This document shows positions 8,436 through 17,225 of a stretch of DNA of 56,126 bases, one piece after another; the first letter of the stretch is position 1, and the number at the start of each line of letters is the position of its first letter. The notes beneath the pieces were generated by a model. It had not been told where the DNA came from. It did no database searches and worked only from the letters and a program-made list of their open reading frames with translations. The stretch spans positions 1-56,126 of the forward strand of contig SUXM01000018.1 in NCBI GenBank assembly GCA_015060925.1, read 5' to 3'. The DNA comes from Parabacteroides distasonis (lineage in GTDB: Bacteria > Bacteroidota > Bacteroidia > Bacteroidales > Tannerellaceae). Position numbers and translations under genes: made by a program.

Positions 8436-9647
8436 TTAAAATACCAAAATATAGGCTCTATATTGGGTTTCCTTAGTTACAGGACATAAAGAAAGATATC
8501 CTTCTTTTATTTTCCCATTGATGATTTCAAGAGGATAAGCTTTTTTCATGAAACAATGATGTTTGTAAGCTTCGCCTGTTTTATTTTCGTAAGTAATGTG
8601 CATATCTCCACGTGCATTGTCTGAAAGATATTTTTGGCTGATTCTCAGAGCAACCATTCCCATGGTGTATCGCATGTTAATTTCGATGCAGGGATGGATT
8701 GCTAAATGGCCATCTTTAGTATGGAAAACTAACATATCTACTCCTAAATATCCTACGTAAATAGAACCATATAGTTTTTTTAGACTTATTTGTACGGCTT
8801 CTTTGATTTGTTGAAAAGATTCTCCAAAATGCTCTATAAAAAAACTTTCCAAATAGTGTTGATTTCCTAACTTATTGCCTGCATAAACACCTTTTTTATT
8901 TGCTCCAAAAACAGATAATCCTTCGTAAAAAACTTCCCCTTTACCATTTGAGTAGAATTCCATAGCGAAGTCTTGTTGTTTGTCCAATGCAGGTTCAATA
9001 CTTATGCTGCCTTGTTTTTTTAAAACTCCCTCAATCCATATTCTATCTTTGGTTGTTAGTTTGCGTTCATAAAGCCAATACAATCCTCTGCCAGAAGAAG
9101 AAAAAGGTGCTTTTAATATAAATGGAGCATTTTGTAACATTAGGTATTTTTCAATTTCTCTTAACTCTTTACATATCTTGGCAGGGGTGGGTAAAGGTAT
9201 GGTATTAGGAATAATTTCTCGGATGAGTTTTAAACATTGAACGGCAGTCTCACGACTCGTTAATTGGATATACTCATTCCTCCATTCTGGAATAGAAATT
9301 TGTAAATTGTACTTCTTTTGGAGTTTTTTAAAAAAATGGATACTGTGTGGTGATAATCCCCAGGGTAAAGCTTTTAATATAGGTAACTCTTCCCTTCCTT
9401 TTCTTTCTAATATTTCACGGGAAAGGATGGTGGCAAAAGGTTTAAATTCTTTGGGTAATAAGGATATGAATCGGGGAGAGACAATCTCTTCTGTATAAAC
9501 AAAATCTTCTGGTTGGGCATACCAAATAGGTAGATATGCTAATTCTTTAATCATTCTTTGTACATTACTTGGAGGTGTATAGTTGGGTACTCCTTGCAAG
9601 ATGGCAGTTTCATGTCCAGGGTTGAAGATATGTAGTTGGTAATTCAT
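8436..9647 (-). CDS. ATP-grasp-like protein of unknown substrate
   Basis: The 403-residue soluble protein has an ATP-grasp outline in its second half: a lysine/glycine-rich strand-loop (FILKAPFSSSGRGLYWL), an acidic strand (IEPALDKQQDFAMEF), and the metal-binding end LGVDMLVF...HPCIEINMRYTMGM, where E-x-N-x-R is the usual Mg-ATP signature. The N-terminus (HIFNPGHETAIL) looks specific to a Bacteroidetes family that I cannot assign to a pathway. A carboxylate-amine ligase reaction is inferred from the fold only. I chose ATG 9647 because the upstream in-frame ATG at 9671 sits inside the terminator hairpin of the preceding gene. Confidence 0.75.
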   Translation of the reverse strand: MNYQLHIFNPGHETAILQGVPNYTPPSNVQRMIKELAYLPIWYAQPEDFVYTEEIVSPRFISLLPKEFKPFATILSREILERKGREELPILKALPWGLSPHSIHFFKKLQKKYNLQISIPEWRNEYIQLTSRETAVQCLKLIREIIPNTIPLPTPAKICKELREIEKYLMLQNAPFILKAPFSSSGRGLYWLYERKLTTKDRIWIEGVLKKQGSISIEPALDKQQDFAMEFYSNGKGEVFYEGLSVFGANKKGVYAGNKLGNQHYLESFFIEHFGESFQQIKEAVQISLKKLYGSIYVGYLGVDMLVFHTKDGHLAIHPCIEINMRYTMGMVALRISQKYLSDNARGDMHITYENKTGEAYKHHCFMKKAYPLEIINGKIKEGYLSLCPVTKETQYRAYILVF

Positions 9648-9660
9648 AATCTCTAAAGAT

Positions 9661-9691
9661 AAAGAAGCCATCTTAAAAAGATGGCTTCTTT
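9661..9691 (-). terminator. 14-bp perfect hairpin terminator after the DUF349 gene
   Basis: AAAGAAGCCATCTT and AAGATGGCTTCTTT form a perfect 14-bp stem with a 3-base loop. The A/T-rich stem ends give T-runs on both strands. It ends the - strand DUF349 transcript and contains the false upstream ATG of the ATP-grasp gene. Confidence 0.85.
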
Positions 9692-9697
9692 TGTTTA

Positions 9698-11563
9698 TTA
9701 TTCAAGGTTTTCATCAATGGCTTCGATTTTCTTAATAGTCAATGCCATTTCGTCTTTTAATTTCTCAATTTTACGTTCCATTTCTTTAAATAAACCGCCT
9801 CCTCCTTTTGACGATACACTTAAGAACCCAATATTATTTTCATATGTCTGAAGTTCATTTTTCATACGTTCATACATACGCATCAGCTTTTCTCGTTCGT
9901 TAAAGAGTTTGCCTTTTCCCTTTTCTCCATTTCCTAAATCGTTGAGATTATTTCGGAAAGCTTGCATTTTACGATCACTTTGGTCTACTCTAAGGCGATC
10001 AAATTGGCTATCGACAGCTTCGTGATATTCTTTGTAGATTTTATCTTTTTCTTTAAAAGGTACGTGTCCAATATTATTCCATTCAGCCATATAACCCTTT
10101 AAAATTGAAATCGCATCATTATGATTAGACTCATTTATCGCATTGATTTTTTCAATCAAGGCTTTCTTTGCGGTTAAATTGTTTTGCTCCACATTCTTTT
10201 GAGAAGACATGTTTTTGTTTTTCTGTTCAAAGAAGTAGTCACAAGCAGATATGAAGCGTTTCCATACTGTGTCAGAATGCTTGCGAGCAACAGCGCCAAT
10301 CGTTTTCCATTCTTTCTGTAATGCAATTAATTTCTCAGAGGTATTCTTCCAATCTGTACTATCTTTAAGAGCCTCAGCTTTTTCGCATAAAGCTTTCTTT
10401 AAAGCGAGATTCTTTTCCATTTCCTCTTTGATATTCTTGTAGAATTCGTTTTTGCGATTAAAGTAGGCGTCACAAGCAGCACGGAAACGTTCAAATATTT
10501 TTATATTAGATTTCTTCGGAGCAAAACCAATCGTTTTCCATTTTTCTTGTAAGGAGAGAATTTCCTTGTTTTTTTCGTCCCAGTCTTTAAACGATTTTAA
10601 TGCTGAAAAATCAATACCTTCTATCTGCTCACATATAGCAGTTTTTGCTTCCAGATTATCTTGTTCTTTAGATTTTAATAATTCAAAATGTTCTTGGTGC
10701 CGTTTGTTGACAATAGAAGAAGCAGCTTTGAAACGAGCCCAAAGAGTTTCACGTAAGTCTTTAGCTACAGGCCCAATTTCGCGCCATTGTTGATGTAGTT
10801 TTTGTAATTGATGAAAGGCTGAAACTACATCAGCTTCTGTTTGAAGCTTTTCTACGGTTTCACAAAGAACTGTTTTTAATTCAAGATTTTTCTTAAAATC
10901 ATAATCCCGGAATTGATTATTAATCTTAATTAAATCATAAAACTTTTCACTATAAACTTGGTAATTTTTCCATAAATCATTAACATGTTCTTGAGGTACA
11001 ACTTTGATCTCCTTCCATTTTTGTTGGATTTCTTTGAATTCATTATATAGTTTGTTGAAATCCTCTTGACTTTCTGTTAAAGCTTTTAGTTGGTCTATTA
11101 ACTGAAGTTTTAAAGCATAATTTGTCGCTTTAATTTGTTCTTCTTCAGCAAGGATAGCTGCTCGTTTTTCCTTATATATAGTTAATAACTCTTTTAGCTT
11201 ATATTCGCAATTGTCTTCAGGAGCGACAAAATCCTGTTCCTCCCCACCTTTTTCAAGGAAGATCTTTTTAGATTCCTCTATCTCATTTCGATGGATTTTG
11301 TAATAGGCTTGTTTTAACGCTTCAACCTCATTGCGGGTAGTTTCTGAAAATGTTTCAACTAAATGGGCCAATTTGTCCAAAATTTCTTCTTTAGATAATT
11401 GACCAGTTGATATACAAACATTTTCTTTTGTCGCAGATTCTACTTTAATAGAGTCCATTACTACTTCTTCTGCCATGTTTTCCGGTGTTGTAGCCGGAAC
11501 TTTAGTTTCTTCCAATTTACCTTCTTTTTCGATTGGTAAATTAGTTTCCTGAGAGTCCTTCAT
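9698..11563 (-). CDS. DUF349 repeat protein (five repeats)
   Basis: The 621-residue, highly charged, mostly helical cytoplasmic protein has a Glu/Thr-rich disordered start (about 1-55). At least five DUF349 repeats follow from about residue 130 to 560, each with a core like LQxxWKxIGxVPKxxxxxxWxRFxxAxDxFF. The C-terminal coiled coil is about 560-620. DUF349 proteins are widespread in Bacteroidota and Actinobacteria; I know of no settled function, though the array of basic helical hairpins suggests nucleic-acid or ribosome binding (speculative). An in-frame TTG lies two codons upstream; the ATG at 11563 is preferred. It is divergent from the TPR gene across a 225-base gap. Confidence 0.85.
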   Translation of the reverse strand: MKDSQETNLPIEKEGKLEETKVPATTPENMAEEVVMDSIKVESATKENVCISTGQLSKEEILDKLAHLVETFSETTRNEVEALKQAYYKIHRNEIEESKKIFLEKGGEEQDFVAPEDNCEYKLKELLTIYKEKRAAILAEEEQIKATNYALKLQLIDQLKALTESQEDFNKLYNEFKEIQQKWKEIKVVPQEHVNDLWKNYQVYSEKFYDLIKINNQFRDYDFKKNLELKTVLCETVEKLQTEADVVSAFHQLQKLHQQWREIGPVAKDLRETLWARFKAASSIVNKRHQEHFELLKSKEQDNLEAKTAICEQIEGIDFSALKSFKDWDEKNKEILSLQEKWKTIGFAPKKSNIKIFERFRAACDAYFNRKNEFYKNIKEEMEKNLALKKALCEKAEALKDSTDWKNTSEKLIALQKEWKTIGAVARKHSDTVWKRFISACDYFFEQKNKNMSSQKNVEQNNLTAKKALIEKINAINESNHNDAISILKGYMAEWNNIGHVPFKEKDKIYKEYHEAVDSQFDRLRVDQSDRKMQAFRNNLNDLGNGEKGKGKLFNEREKLMRMYERMKNELQTYENNIGFLSVSSKGGGGLFKEMERKIEKLKDEMALTIKKIEAIDENLE

Positions 11564-11748
11564 ATTCAATCACATTTAAGATAAAGACAATGTGCCCTTA
11601 TCAAATTACAAATTAAAGTAAATATTTTGGGATTATGATATTTTCTTGAAGAAATATTTTAAAGTCTCATGGATTTTCTTTTTTTATTTTGATAAAAACT
11701 TTTGAATTGAATATAGTTGAATGTAGGTAAATAGACAATGGATTTTTC

Positions 11749-11756
11749 TATCTTTG
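11749..11756 (+). promoter_or_regulatory. -7 box for the TPR gene
   Basis: TATCTTTG matches TAnnTTTG and lies 33 bases before the start codon. No exact TTTG is found at the -33 distance. The rest of the 11564-11788 gap shows no clear structure or matching - strand promoter. Confidence 0.6.
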
Positions 11757-11788
11757 CCAATTAAAAAAACAATTATTGAATTGGAGTT

Positions 11789-12751
11789 ATGGGGAATTTT
11801 TTTAAATCGCTTTTCTTCTCTTCTCAAGAGACATCAGAAGTTGAAATACATAAAAATGATCGAAAGAAGTTTGATGTATTAAAATATGATGGAATTCGTG
11901 CTTTAAGAATTGGAAAATTGGCTTATGCTATTAAATGCCTGGTTGAAGCATTAGAATTGCAGGAGGATTTTGAAGCGCGAACCTATTTAGTTACAGCTTA
12001 TACTTCTGCTCATAAGTTGGAAGAAGCGATGGTAGAGTTAGACCGATTGGTAGAATTGGATCCCAGTCATATCCAAACGCGTTTGTCAAGAATTAATTTG
12101 CTTTTTATGTTAGATCGGGAAGGTGAGGTGGAAGCGGATTGTCGTGAGATAATAAAATTGGAAGAAACGAATTATTTGGCCTGGTATTTAATGGGTAAGG
12201 CGAAATATATATTAAACAATCCATTAGGGGCTATTGCTGATTTGACGAAGGCTATTGCATTAAAAGATGATTTTGTGGATGCCTATTGGATGCGTGCTCA
12301 GGTCTTATTGGTAATGAGGCAAGTCTCAGAGGCACTTCTTGATGTAGAAAAGGCTATTCAACTTAATCCTGAGGAAGAGAACTTATATTTGTTGCGTGGG
12401 CGTATTCGATTGGTTTTAGATGATAAGGAAGCTGCACTTGTGGATTTTCAAAATGTATTGGATTTAAATCCTTATAACGAAGAAGCAGGATTGTCTATAG
12501 GTCAGTTATTAATTGATCAGGAACGTTTGGATGAAGCAATTCATTTTTTTGATGAGTTAATAGAGTTAAAGCCTGAATTTGCAAAAGCTTATGCTGAGCG
12601 TGGACGAGCTAAAAACAAGAAAGGAGATAAAGTTGGTGCATTTGAAGATTTAAAGAAATCTATCGAATTAAACCCGGTTGGAGATGAAGCGCAACGGTTA
12701 GAGGGCGTACATTCAAACTTTGATAACCTGTATAAAGGTGGATTTTTTTAA
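11789..12751 (+). CDS. tetratricopeptide repeat protein
   Basis: The 320-residue soluble protein consists almost entirely of consecutive TPR motifs from about residue 30 to 300 (for example AWYLMGKAKYILNNPLGAIA and AYAERGRAKNKKGDKVGAFE). There is no signal peptide or membrane segment, so it should be a cytoplasmic protein-protein scaffold. No partner can be read from the context: it sits alone between a divergent DUF349 gene and rpmH, which has its own promoter immediately downstream. Confidence 0.85.
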   Translation: MGNFFKSLFFSSQETSEVEIHKNDRKKFDVLKYDGIRALRIGKLAYAIKCLVEALELQEDFEARTYLVTAYTSAHKLEEAMVELDRLVELDPSHIQTRLSRINLLFMLDREGEVEADCREIIKLEETNYLAWYLMGKAKYILNNPLGAIADLTKAIALKDDFVDAYWMRAQVLLVMRQVSEALLDVEKAIQLNPEEENLYLLRGRIRLVLDDKEAALVDFQNVLDLNPYNEEAGLSIGQLLIDQERLDEAIHFFDELIELKPEFAKAYAERGRAKNKKGDKVGAFEDLKKSIELNPVGDEAQRLEGVHSNFDNLYKGGFF

Positions 12752-12759
12752 GTCAACTC

Positions 12760-12790
12760 TTTGTTTATTAAAAAAAAAACTCTATCTTTG
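12760..12790 (+). promoter_or_regulatory. consensus Bacteroidetes promoter of rpmH
   Basis: TTTG at 12760-12763, exactly 19 bases, then TATCTTTG at 12783-12790: a textbook TTTG-N19-TAnnTTTG promoter, right after the TPR stop codon. Confidence 0.9.
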
Positions 12791-12836
12791 CAGCCCAAAT
12801 TGGTATGAATGATAATAAATAAAAATATATAGAAAG

Positions 12837-12989
12837 ATGAAAAGAACATTCCAACCGTCCAATCGTAAAAGAAAGAACAAGCACGGCTTTCGTTCTAGAA
12901 TGGCTACAGCTAATGGCCGTAGAGTATTAGCTGCTCGTCGTGCAAAAGGTAGAGCAAAATTAACAGTTTCTGACGAATACAACGGATAA
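12837..12989 (+). CDS. rpmH: 50S ribosomal protein bL34
   Basis: The 50-residue, very basic protein starts [19 protein letters not shown] and contains [19 protein letters not shown], the invariant bL34 signature. bL34 is a small component of the large ribosomal subunit. It has its own consensus promoter upstream and a strong terminator downstream, so it is monocistronic here. In many bacteria rpmH neighbours rnpA and dnaA near the origin, but neither is present. Confidence 0.98.
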   Translation: MKRTFQPSNRKRKNKHGFRSRMATANGRRVLAARRAKGRAKLTVSDEYNG

Positions 12990-13015
12990 TTGTTCCGTTA
13001 GAAGAAATTTATAAG

Positions 13016-13058
13016 GAAAGTAAAGGTTTTTCTATAAAAAGCCTTTACTTTCTTTGTT
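13016..13058 (+). terminator. strong intrinsic terminator after rpmH
   Basis: GAAAGTAAAGG(TTTTT) pairs with (AAAAA)GCCTTTACTTTC with a single bulged C, followed by TTTGTTTT. The T-run doubles as the -33 box of the next promoter. Confidence 0.88.
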
Positions 13059-13083
13059 TTAACAGCTTTGTTTTCTATTTTTG
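13053..13083 (+). promoter_or_regulatory. consensus promoter of the PASTA-rluD-ddl operon
   Basis: TTTG at 13053-13056, exactly 19 bases, then TATTTTTG at 13076-13083. It overlaps the tail of the rpmH terminator and lies 25 bases before the start codon. Confidence 0.88.
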
Positions 13084-13108
13084 AAACCAATAGCAAAAGA
13101 AGAGAGAT

Positions 13109-13738
13109 ATGAATGGCTTTTTAATTAAAATAATAAAGAATCCATACGTCTTAAATTTATTTTTGGCTGTATTTATAGCTTGTGGTTTGGTATATGGAAC
13201 ATTGAAATGGTTGGAATCATATACTCGGCATAATATAGCTGTAGTTGTGCCTGATGTGAAAGGTTTAGATATAGAGGATGCTGCTGAATTTTTTAAGAAT
13301 AGTAATTTGCGATATAATATTATAGACTCGGTTTATGCGAAAGATGTTAGGCCAGGAGCTGTAGTTGAACTGGTTCCAATGGCAGGGTCAAAAGTAAAGG
13401 AGGGGCGCATTGTTTTCGTGACCGTAAATGCATTTACTTCCCAGATGGCAATCATTCCAGAAATAGAGGCTCTCTCTTTTAGACAAGCTTATGCTACTTT
13501 ACGAGCATGTGGTTTTGAAAAAGTAGAAGTTGAATATATCCCGGGAGGATATAAAGATGAAGCAATTGCTGTAGAATTAGATGGACGCGTTTTGAAACAA
13601 GGAGAACATATTCCATTGACTTCTTTGTTGGTATTGAAAGTAAGTGGAGGTGATGATATGCCTGTTGACTCATTAGAGGTTTTAGGTTCAGAGATTCCTG
13701 TTGAATCCTTGAATAGTGAAGTAGAAAACTGGTTTTAG
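13109..13738 (+). CDS. membrane-anchored PASTA-domain protein
   Basis: The 209-residue protein has one N-terminal membrane helix (about 13-32) and two extracytoplasmic PASTA domains (about 44-108 and 112-180). Each starts with a VPDVKGL / IPEIEAL-type motif and ends with a ValLys-rich strand. PASTA domains bind peptidoglycan stem peptides or penicillin-binding proteins. This one has no kinase or transpeptidase domain, so it may be a stand-alone wall sensor or scaffold. It is followed two bases later by rluD and then ddl, so it shares an operon with a peptidoglycan precursor enzyme. Confidence 0.88.
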   Translation: MNGFLIKIIKNPYVLNLFLAVFIACGLVYGTLKWLESYTRHNIAVVVPDVKGLDIEDAAEFFKNSNLRYNIIDSVYAKDVRPGAVVELVPMAGSKVKEGRIVFVTVNAFTSQMAIIPEIEALSFRQAYATLRACGFEKVEVEYIPGGYKDEAIAVELDGRVLKQGEHIPLTSLLVLKVSGGDDMPVDSLEVLGSEIPVESLNSEVENWF

Positions 13739-13740
13739 CG

Positions 13741-14814
13741 ATGGATGAGTTTTTGGACGAAATGGATGATGAACAGGTGGATGACCTGCTACAGCCAGAA
13801 GAGGGAGAGTCGCCTCGGTTGTATGAACATTTCCGCTTCGTAGCTGAGCGTGGGCAATCTCTTTTACGTGTAGATAAATTTCTTGTTGACCGTATGATGG
13901 GAGCGACAAGAAATCGTATTCAGTCTGCGGCACAAGCGGGATGTATTATGGCTAACGGTAAACCTGTTAAAAGTAATTACCGTGTAAAGCCGGAGGATGT
14001 GGTGACTATTATGATGACTCGGCCTCCTCGTTCTTTTGAAATCATTCCTGAAAATATCCCTATTAAAATTATTTATGAAGACGAAGATTTGCTGGTTGTA
14101 GACAAACCGGCAGGTTTAGTCGTACATCCTGGCCATGGTAACTATACCGGTACTTTGGTTAATGCTTTAGCTTGGTATTTGAGAGATGATCCAACTTATG
14201 ACCCTAATGATCCAGCTTTAGGACTTGTACATCGGATAGATAAAGATACTTCCGGATTACTTGTCATCGCAAAGAAACCTGAAGCTAAGTCCAATCTTAG
14301 TTTACAGTTTTTTAATAAGACGACCAAGCGTGAGTATCGAGCATTGGTTTGGGGAAATGTTCGTGAGGATGAGGGAAGAATAGAAGGAAATATCGCTCGA
14401 AATCCACGTGATCGAATGCAGATGACTGTTTTTCCGGAGGGAGATCAAGGGAAGACAGCGGTTACGCATTATTCTGTCTTAGAACGTTTAGGTTATGTGA
14501 CCTTAGTAAGATGTCGTTTGGAGACAGGGCGTACGCACCAAATACGTGTACATATGAAATATATTGGGCACATTCTGTTTAATGATGAACGGTATGGGGG
14601 TCATGATATATTAAAGGGAAATACGACATCTAAATATAAACAGTTTGTGGAAAACTGTTTTGCTATTTGTCCGCGACAGGCACTTCATGCTAAAACGTTG
14701 GGTTTTATCCATCCAACAACGGGGGAAGAGATGTTTTTTGATTCTGAAATCCCTGCAGATATGACTGCTTTGATAGATAAATGGCGAGTATATGCAAACT
14801 CAAAAGATTTATAA
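13741..14814 (+). CDS. rluD: RluD-type 23S rRNA pseudouridine synthase
   Basis: The 357-residue enzyme has an acidic N-terminal stretch, an S4 RNA-binding domain at about 41-95, and an RluA/RluD catalytic domain at about 110-330. The catalytic Asp is D167 in GLVHRIDKDTSGLLV, and the family motif ETGRTHQIRVHM is present. RluD makes pseudouridines in helix 69 of 23S rRNA; the exact positions for this protein are inferred from the family. It lies 2 bases after the PASTA gene and 2 bases before ddl. Confidence 0.93.
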   Translation: MDEFLDEMDDEQVDDLLQPEEGESPRLYEHFRFVAERGQSLLRVDKFLVDRMMGATRNRIQSAAQAGCIMANGKPVKSNYRVKPEDVVTIMMTRPPRSFEIIPENIPIKIIYEDEDLLVVDKPAGLVVHPGHGNYTGTLVNALAWYLRDDPTYDPNDPALGLVHRIDKDTSGLLVIAKKPEAKSNLSLQFFNKTTKREYRALVWGNVREDEGRIEGNIARNPRDRMQMTVFPEGDQGKTAVTHYSVLERLGYVTLVRCRLETGRTHQIRVHMKYIGHILFNDERYGGHDILKGNTTSKYKQFVENCFAICPRQALHAKTLGFIHPTTGEEMFFDSEIPADMTALIDKWRVYANSKDL

Positions 14815-14816
14815 AA

Positions 14817-15794
14817 ATGAAAAGAAATATAGCCATAGTTGCCGGAGGTGATTCTTCTGAAATTGTTATTTCTTTAAAAAGTGCAGAAGGAATTTACTCT
14901 TTTCTTGATAAAAACAAATATAATGTATATATTGCCCTCCTAAAAGGTGGTGAGTGGGTTGTGAAACTGCTTAATGGAGAACAAGCTCCTATTAATAAAA
15001 ATGATTTTAGTTTTTGTGAGAAGGGGGAAATTAAGCGGTTTGATTTTGCTTATATCACGATTCATGGAACACCGGGAGAGGATGGACGTTTACAAGGATA
15101 TTTTGATATGATTGGAATGCCATATTCTTCATGTGGTATGTTTGTAAGTGCGTTAACGTTTAATAAATTTGCATGCAATCATTATTTAAAAGGTTTTGGT
15201 GTAAATATTGCAGAATCTATCCATCTTTTTAAAGGACAATCTGTTACTGATGATGAAGTGGTTGATCGTTTGGGGTTGCCAGTATTTGTTAAACCAAATG
15301 ATGGAGGAAGTAGTTTCGGGGTAACAAAAGTAAAGAATGTTTCAGATATACAACCTGCTATAGCGAAAGCTTTTAGTGAGGGGAAAGAAGTAGTTTTGGA
15401 AAGTTTTATAGAAGGAACCGAGGTGACATGCGGTTGTTATAAGACTTCGGATAAAGAGGTCGTATTTCCTGTCACTGAAGTTGTTACAGATAATGAATTC
15501 TTTGATTTTGATGCGAAGTACAACGGGCAAGTTCAAGAAATTACACCGGCTCGTATTTCTGCAGAACTGACAGAAAAGGTGCAGCGTGAAACATTGAGAA
15601 TTTATGACATATTGGGAGCGAAAGGGTTAATACGTGTGGATTATATTATTACAGCGGAAGGAATACCTATGTTGCTTGAGATAAATACAACTCCTGGTAT
15701 GACTGTAACTAGTTTTATACCTCAACAGGTACGTGCTGCCGGTTTGGATATAAAAGAGGTTATGACAGACATTATTGAAAATGAGTTTAATTAA
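14817..15794 (+). CDS. ddl: D-alanine--D-alanine ligase
   Basis: The 325-residue ATP-grasp enzyme joins two D-Ala for the peptidoglycan stem. Visible motifs are the N-terminal IAIVAGGDSSE, HGTPGEDG at about 83-90, KPNDGGSSFGV at about 159-169, ESFIEGTEVT and the Mg-binding LLEINTTPGMT at about 287-297. The omega-loop pair K234-Y235 (DAKYNG) matches the Tyr-type ligases that make D-Ala-D-Ala rather than D-Ala-D-Lac. Start ATG 14817 lies 2 bases after rluD; an upstream in-frame ATG at 14781 overlaps rluD and is rejected. The IVISLKSAEGIY motif replaces the more common E-x-S start. Confidence 0.95.
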   Translation: MKRNIAIVAGGDSSEIVISLKSAEGIYSFLDKNKYNVYIALLKGGEWVVKLLNGEQAPINKNDFSFCEKGEIKRFDFAYITIHGTPGEDGRLQGYFDMIGMPYSSCGMFVSALTFNKFACNHYLKGFGVNIAESIHLFKGQSVTDDEVVDRLGLPVFVKPNDGGSSFGVTKVKNVSDIQPAIAKAFSEGKEVVLESFIEGTEVTCGCYKTSDKEVVFPVTEVVTDNEFFDFDAKYNGQVQEITPARISAELTEKVQRETLRIYDILGAKGLIRVDYIITAEGIPMLLEINTTPGMTVTSFIPQQVRAAGLDIKEVMTDIIENEFN

Positions 15795-15870
15795 TTGAGA
15801 ATGGGCTATAATTTGACTATAGGAGAAAATATATGTCAAAGCCTGTATATCAATTATCAAATATAAAAAT

Positions 15871-17028
15871 ATGGAAGTTCCAACTAATTTTGACGAGATT
15901 CGTCCATACAATAATGATGAAGTAAAGGATGCGATTGAGTCATTAACTAAAGATGCTGATTTTGAACGGGCGTATCGTTATATTCAGCCGAATGTTGATT
16001 GGAAAGCGTTTTCTGATCTAATGCGTACCTATGAAACAAAGGAAGATTTTAAATCTAATTTGGTTTATAAATTTGTAACGGAATTGGCAAAAAAGACCAC
16101 TTTTTCTTTGACTTTTTCAGGACGAAGCCGATTGCCGGAAGATAAGAAACCTTGTACTTTTATTTCTAACCATCGCGATATAGTGTTAGATCCTTCGTTT
16201 CTAAACATTATGTTGTATGATGTCGGTTATGGGATGACTCAGGTCGCTATTGGTAATAACTTATTGATTCGTCCATGGATCAAGACAATTGTACGCCTAA
16301 TTAATAGTTTTATTGTGAAACGTAATGTGCCGGTACGCCAAATGTTGGAAGTAAGTAAAGAACTTTCTGCTTATATCCGTCACACAATCACAGAAACGAA
16401 AGACTCCATTTGGATAGCACAACGTGAAGGCCGTGCCAAAGATTCAAATGATAGAACACAAGGTAGTATCTTGAAGATGTTGAATATGAGTGGGGAGAAA
16501 GATATGATTTCAAACTTAATGGATTTAAATATCGTCCCAGTTTCTATTTCTTATGAATATGATCCTTGTGATTATCTGAAAGCGAAAGAATTTCAACAAA
16601 AGCGAGATGATTCAAACTTCACCAAAAGCCAACGTGATGATTTACTGAGCATGGAGACAGGGCTTTTATGTAATAAAGGTCGTGTTCATTTCTCAGTTGG
16701 TACCCCAATTAATGAGGAATTGGTGAAATTGGATCCTTCTACAATGGAAAAGAATGAGTTGGTTTGCACAATTGCCAGCCTTATTGATAAGGAAATTTTC
16801 AAGCGTTATCACTTTTATCCTTGTAACTATATTGCATATGATATGTTGACAAGAACCAATCGTTTCAGTGATTATTATAGCTTAAAGGATAAGCAGCATT
16901 TTGAAAAATATCTGCAAGGGCAATTGGATAAGATTGTGCTTTTGAATAAAGATGAGGATTTCTTGCGTACAAAGATTTTGGAAATGTACACAAACCCTTT
17001 GAAGAATCATTTATCTATTTTAGAATAA
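15871..17028 (+). CDS. PlsC-like 1-acyl-glycerol-3-phosphate acyltransferase family protein
   Basis: The 385-residue protein has no clear signal peptide. An acyltransferase core at about 85-290 contains SNHRDIVLD, then WIAQREGRAKDSNDRTQ (the usual FPEGTR-like block) and NIVPVSISYEYDPCDY. The catalytic motif is H-x5-D if the outer Asp is used, rather than the canonical H-x4-D. The C-terminal 120 residues are extra to PlsC. Transfer of an acyl chain to a glycerophospholipid or ornithine-lipid precursor on the inner membrane is likely, but the acceptor is not defined. It lies 76 bases after ddl and is followed by a terminator. Confidence 0.78.
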   Translation: MEVPTNFDEIRPYNNDEVKDAIESLTKDADFERAYRYIQPNVDWKAFSDLMRTYETKEDFKSNLVYKFVTELAKKTTFSLTFSGRSRLPEDKKPCTFISNHRDIVLDPSFLNIMLYDVGYGMTQVAIGNNLLIRPWIKTIVRLINSFIVKRNVPVRQMLEVSKELSAYIRHTITETKDSIWIAQREGRAKDSNDRTQGSILKMLNMSGEKDMISNLMDLNIVPVSISYEYDPCDYLKAKEFQQKRDDSNFTKSQRDDLLSMETGLLCNKGRVHFSVGTPINEELVKLDPSTMEKNELVCTIASLIDKEIFKRYHFYPCNYIAYDMLTRTNRFSDYYSLKDKQHFEKYLQGQLDKIVLLNKDEDFLRTKILEMYTNPLKNHLSILE

Positions 17029-17052
17029 AGATTTTTATTAAGATAATTTCTC

Positions 17053-17089
17053 TCCCCTTAGAGCTGCAGTGCTTTAAGGGGATTTTTTA
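17053..17089 (+). terminator. intrinsic terminator after the acyltransferase
   Basis: TCCCCTTAGAGC pairs with GCTTTAAGGGGA (one G-U pair) and is followed by six T. The remaining bases to 17225 are a convergent gap with no further structure that I trust. Confidence 0.92.
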
Positions 17090-17225
17090 TTGGAGTTATC
17101 TTTCTTTTATCAATGACTGAGAAATGGATGCTCATGCGATGAAAATTCCTTAGGCATGAAAATTTTGTTCCTTGACCAGGAAATTTTAATCCAGTCTCGT
17201 TCTTTTTGGAAAGCCAGGCTTTATC

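Noticed and set aside
9648-9671. Upstream ATG (MASLSLEI) for the ATP-grasp gene.
   Set aside because: It lies inside the 14-bp terminator hairpin of the preceding gene.
15490-15530. Ddl suspected to be a Phe-type (D-Ala-D-Lac) ligase because of EFFDFDAKY.
   Set aside because: The deciding residue is the Tyr next to the omega-loop Lys (K234-Y235), which is present, so the Tyr-type is retained.
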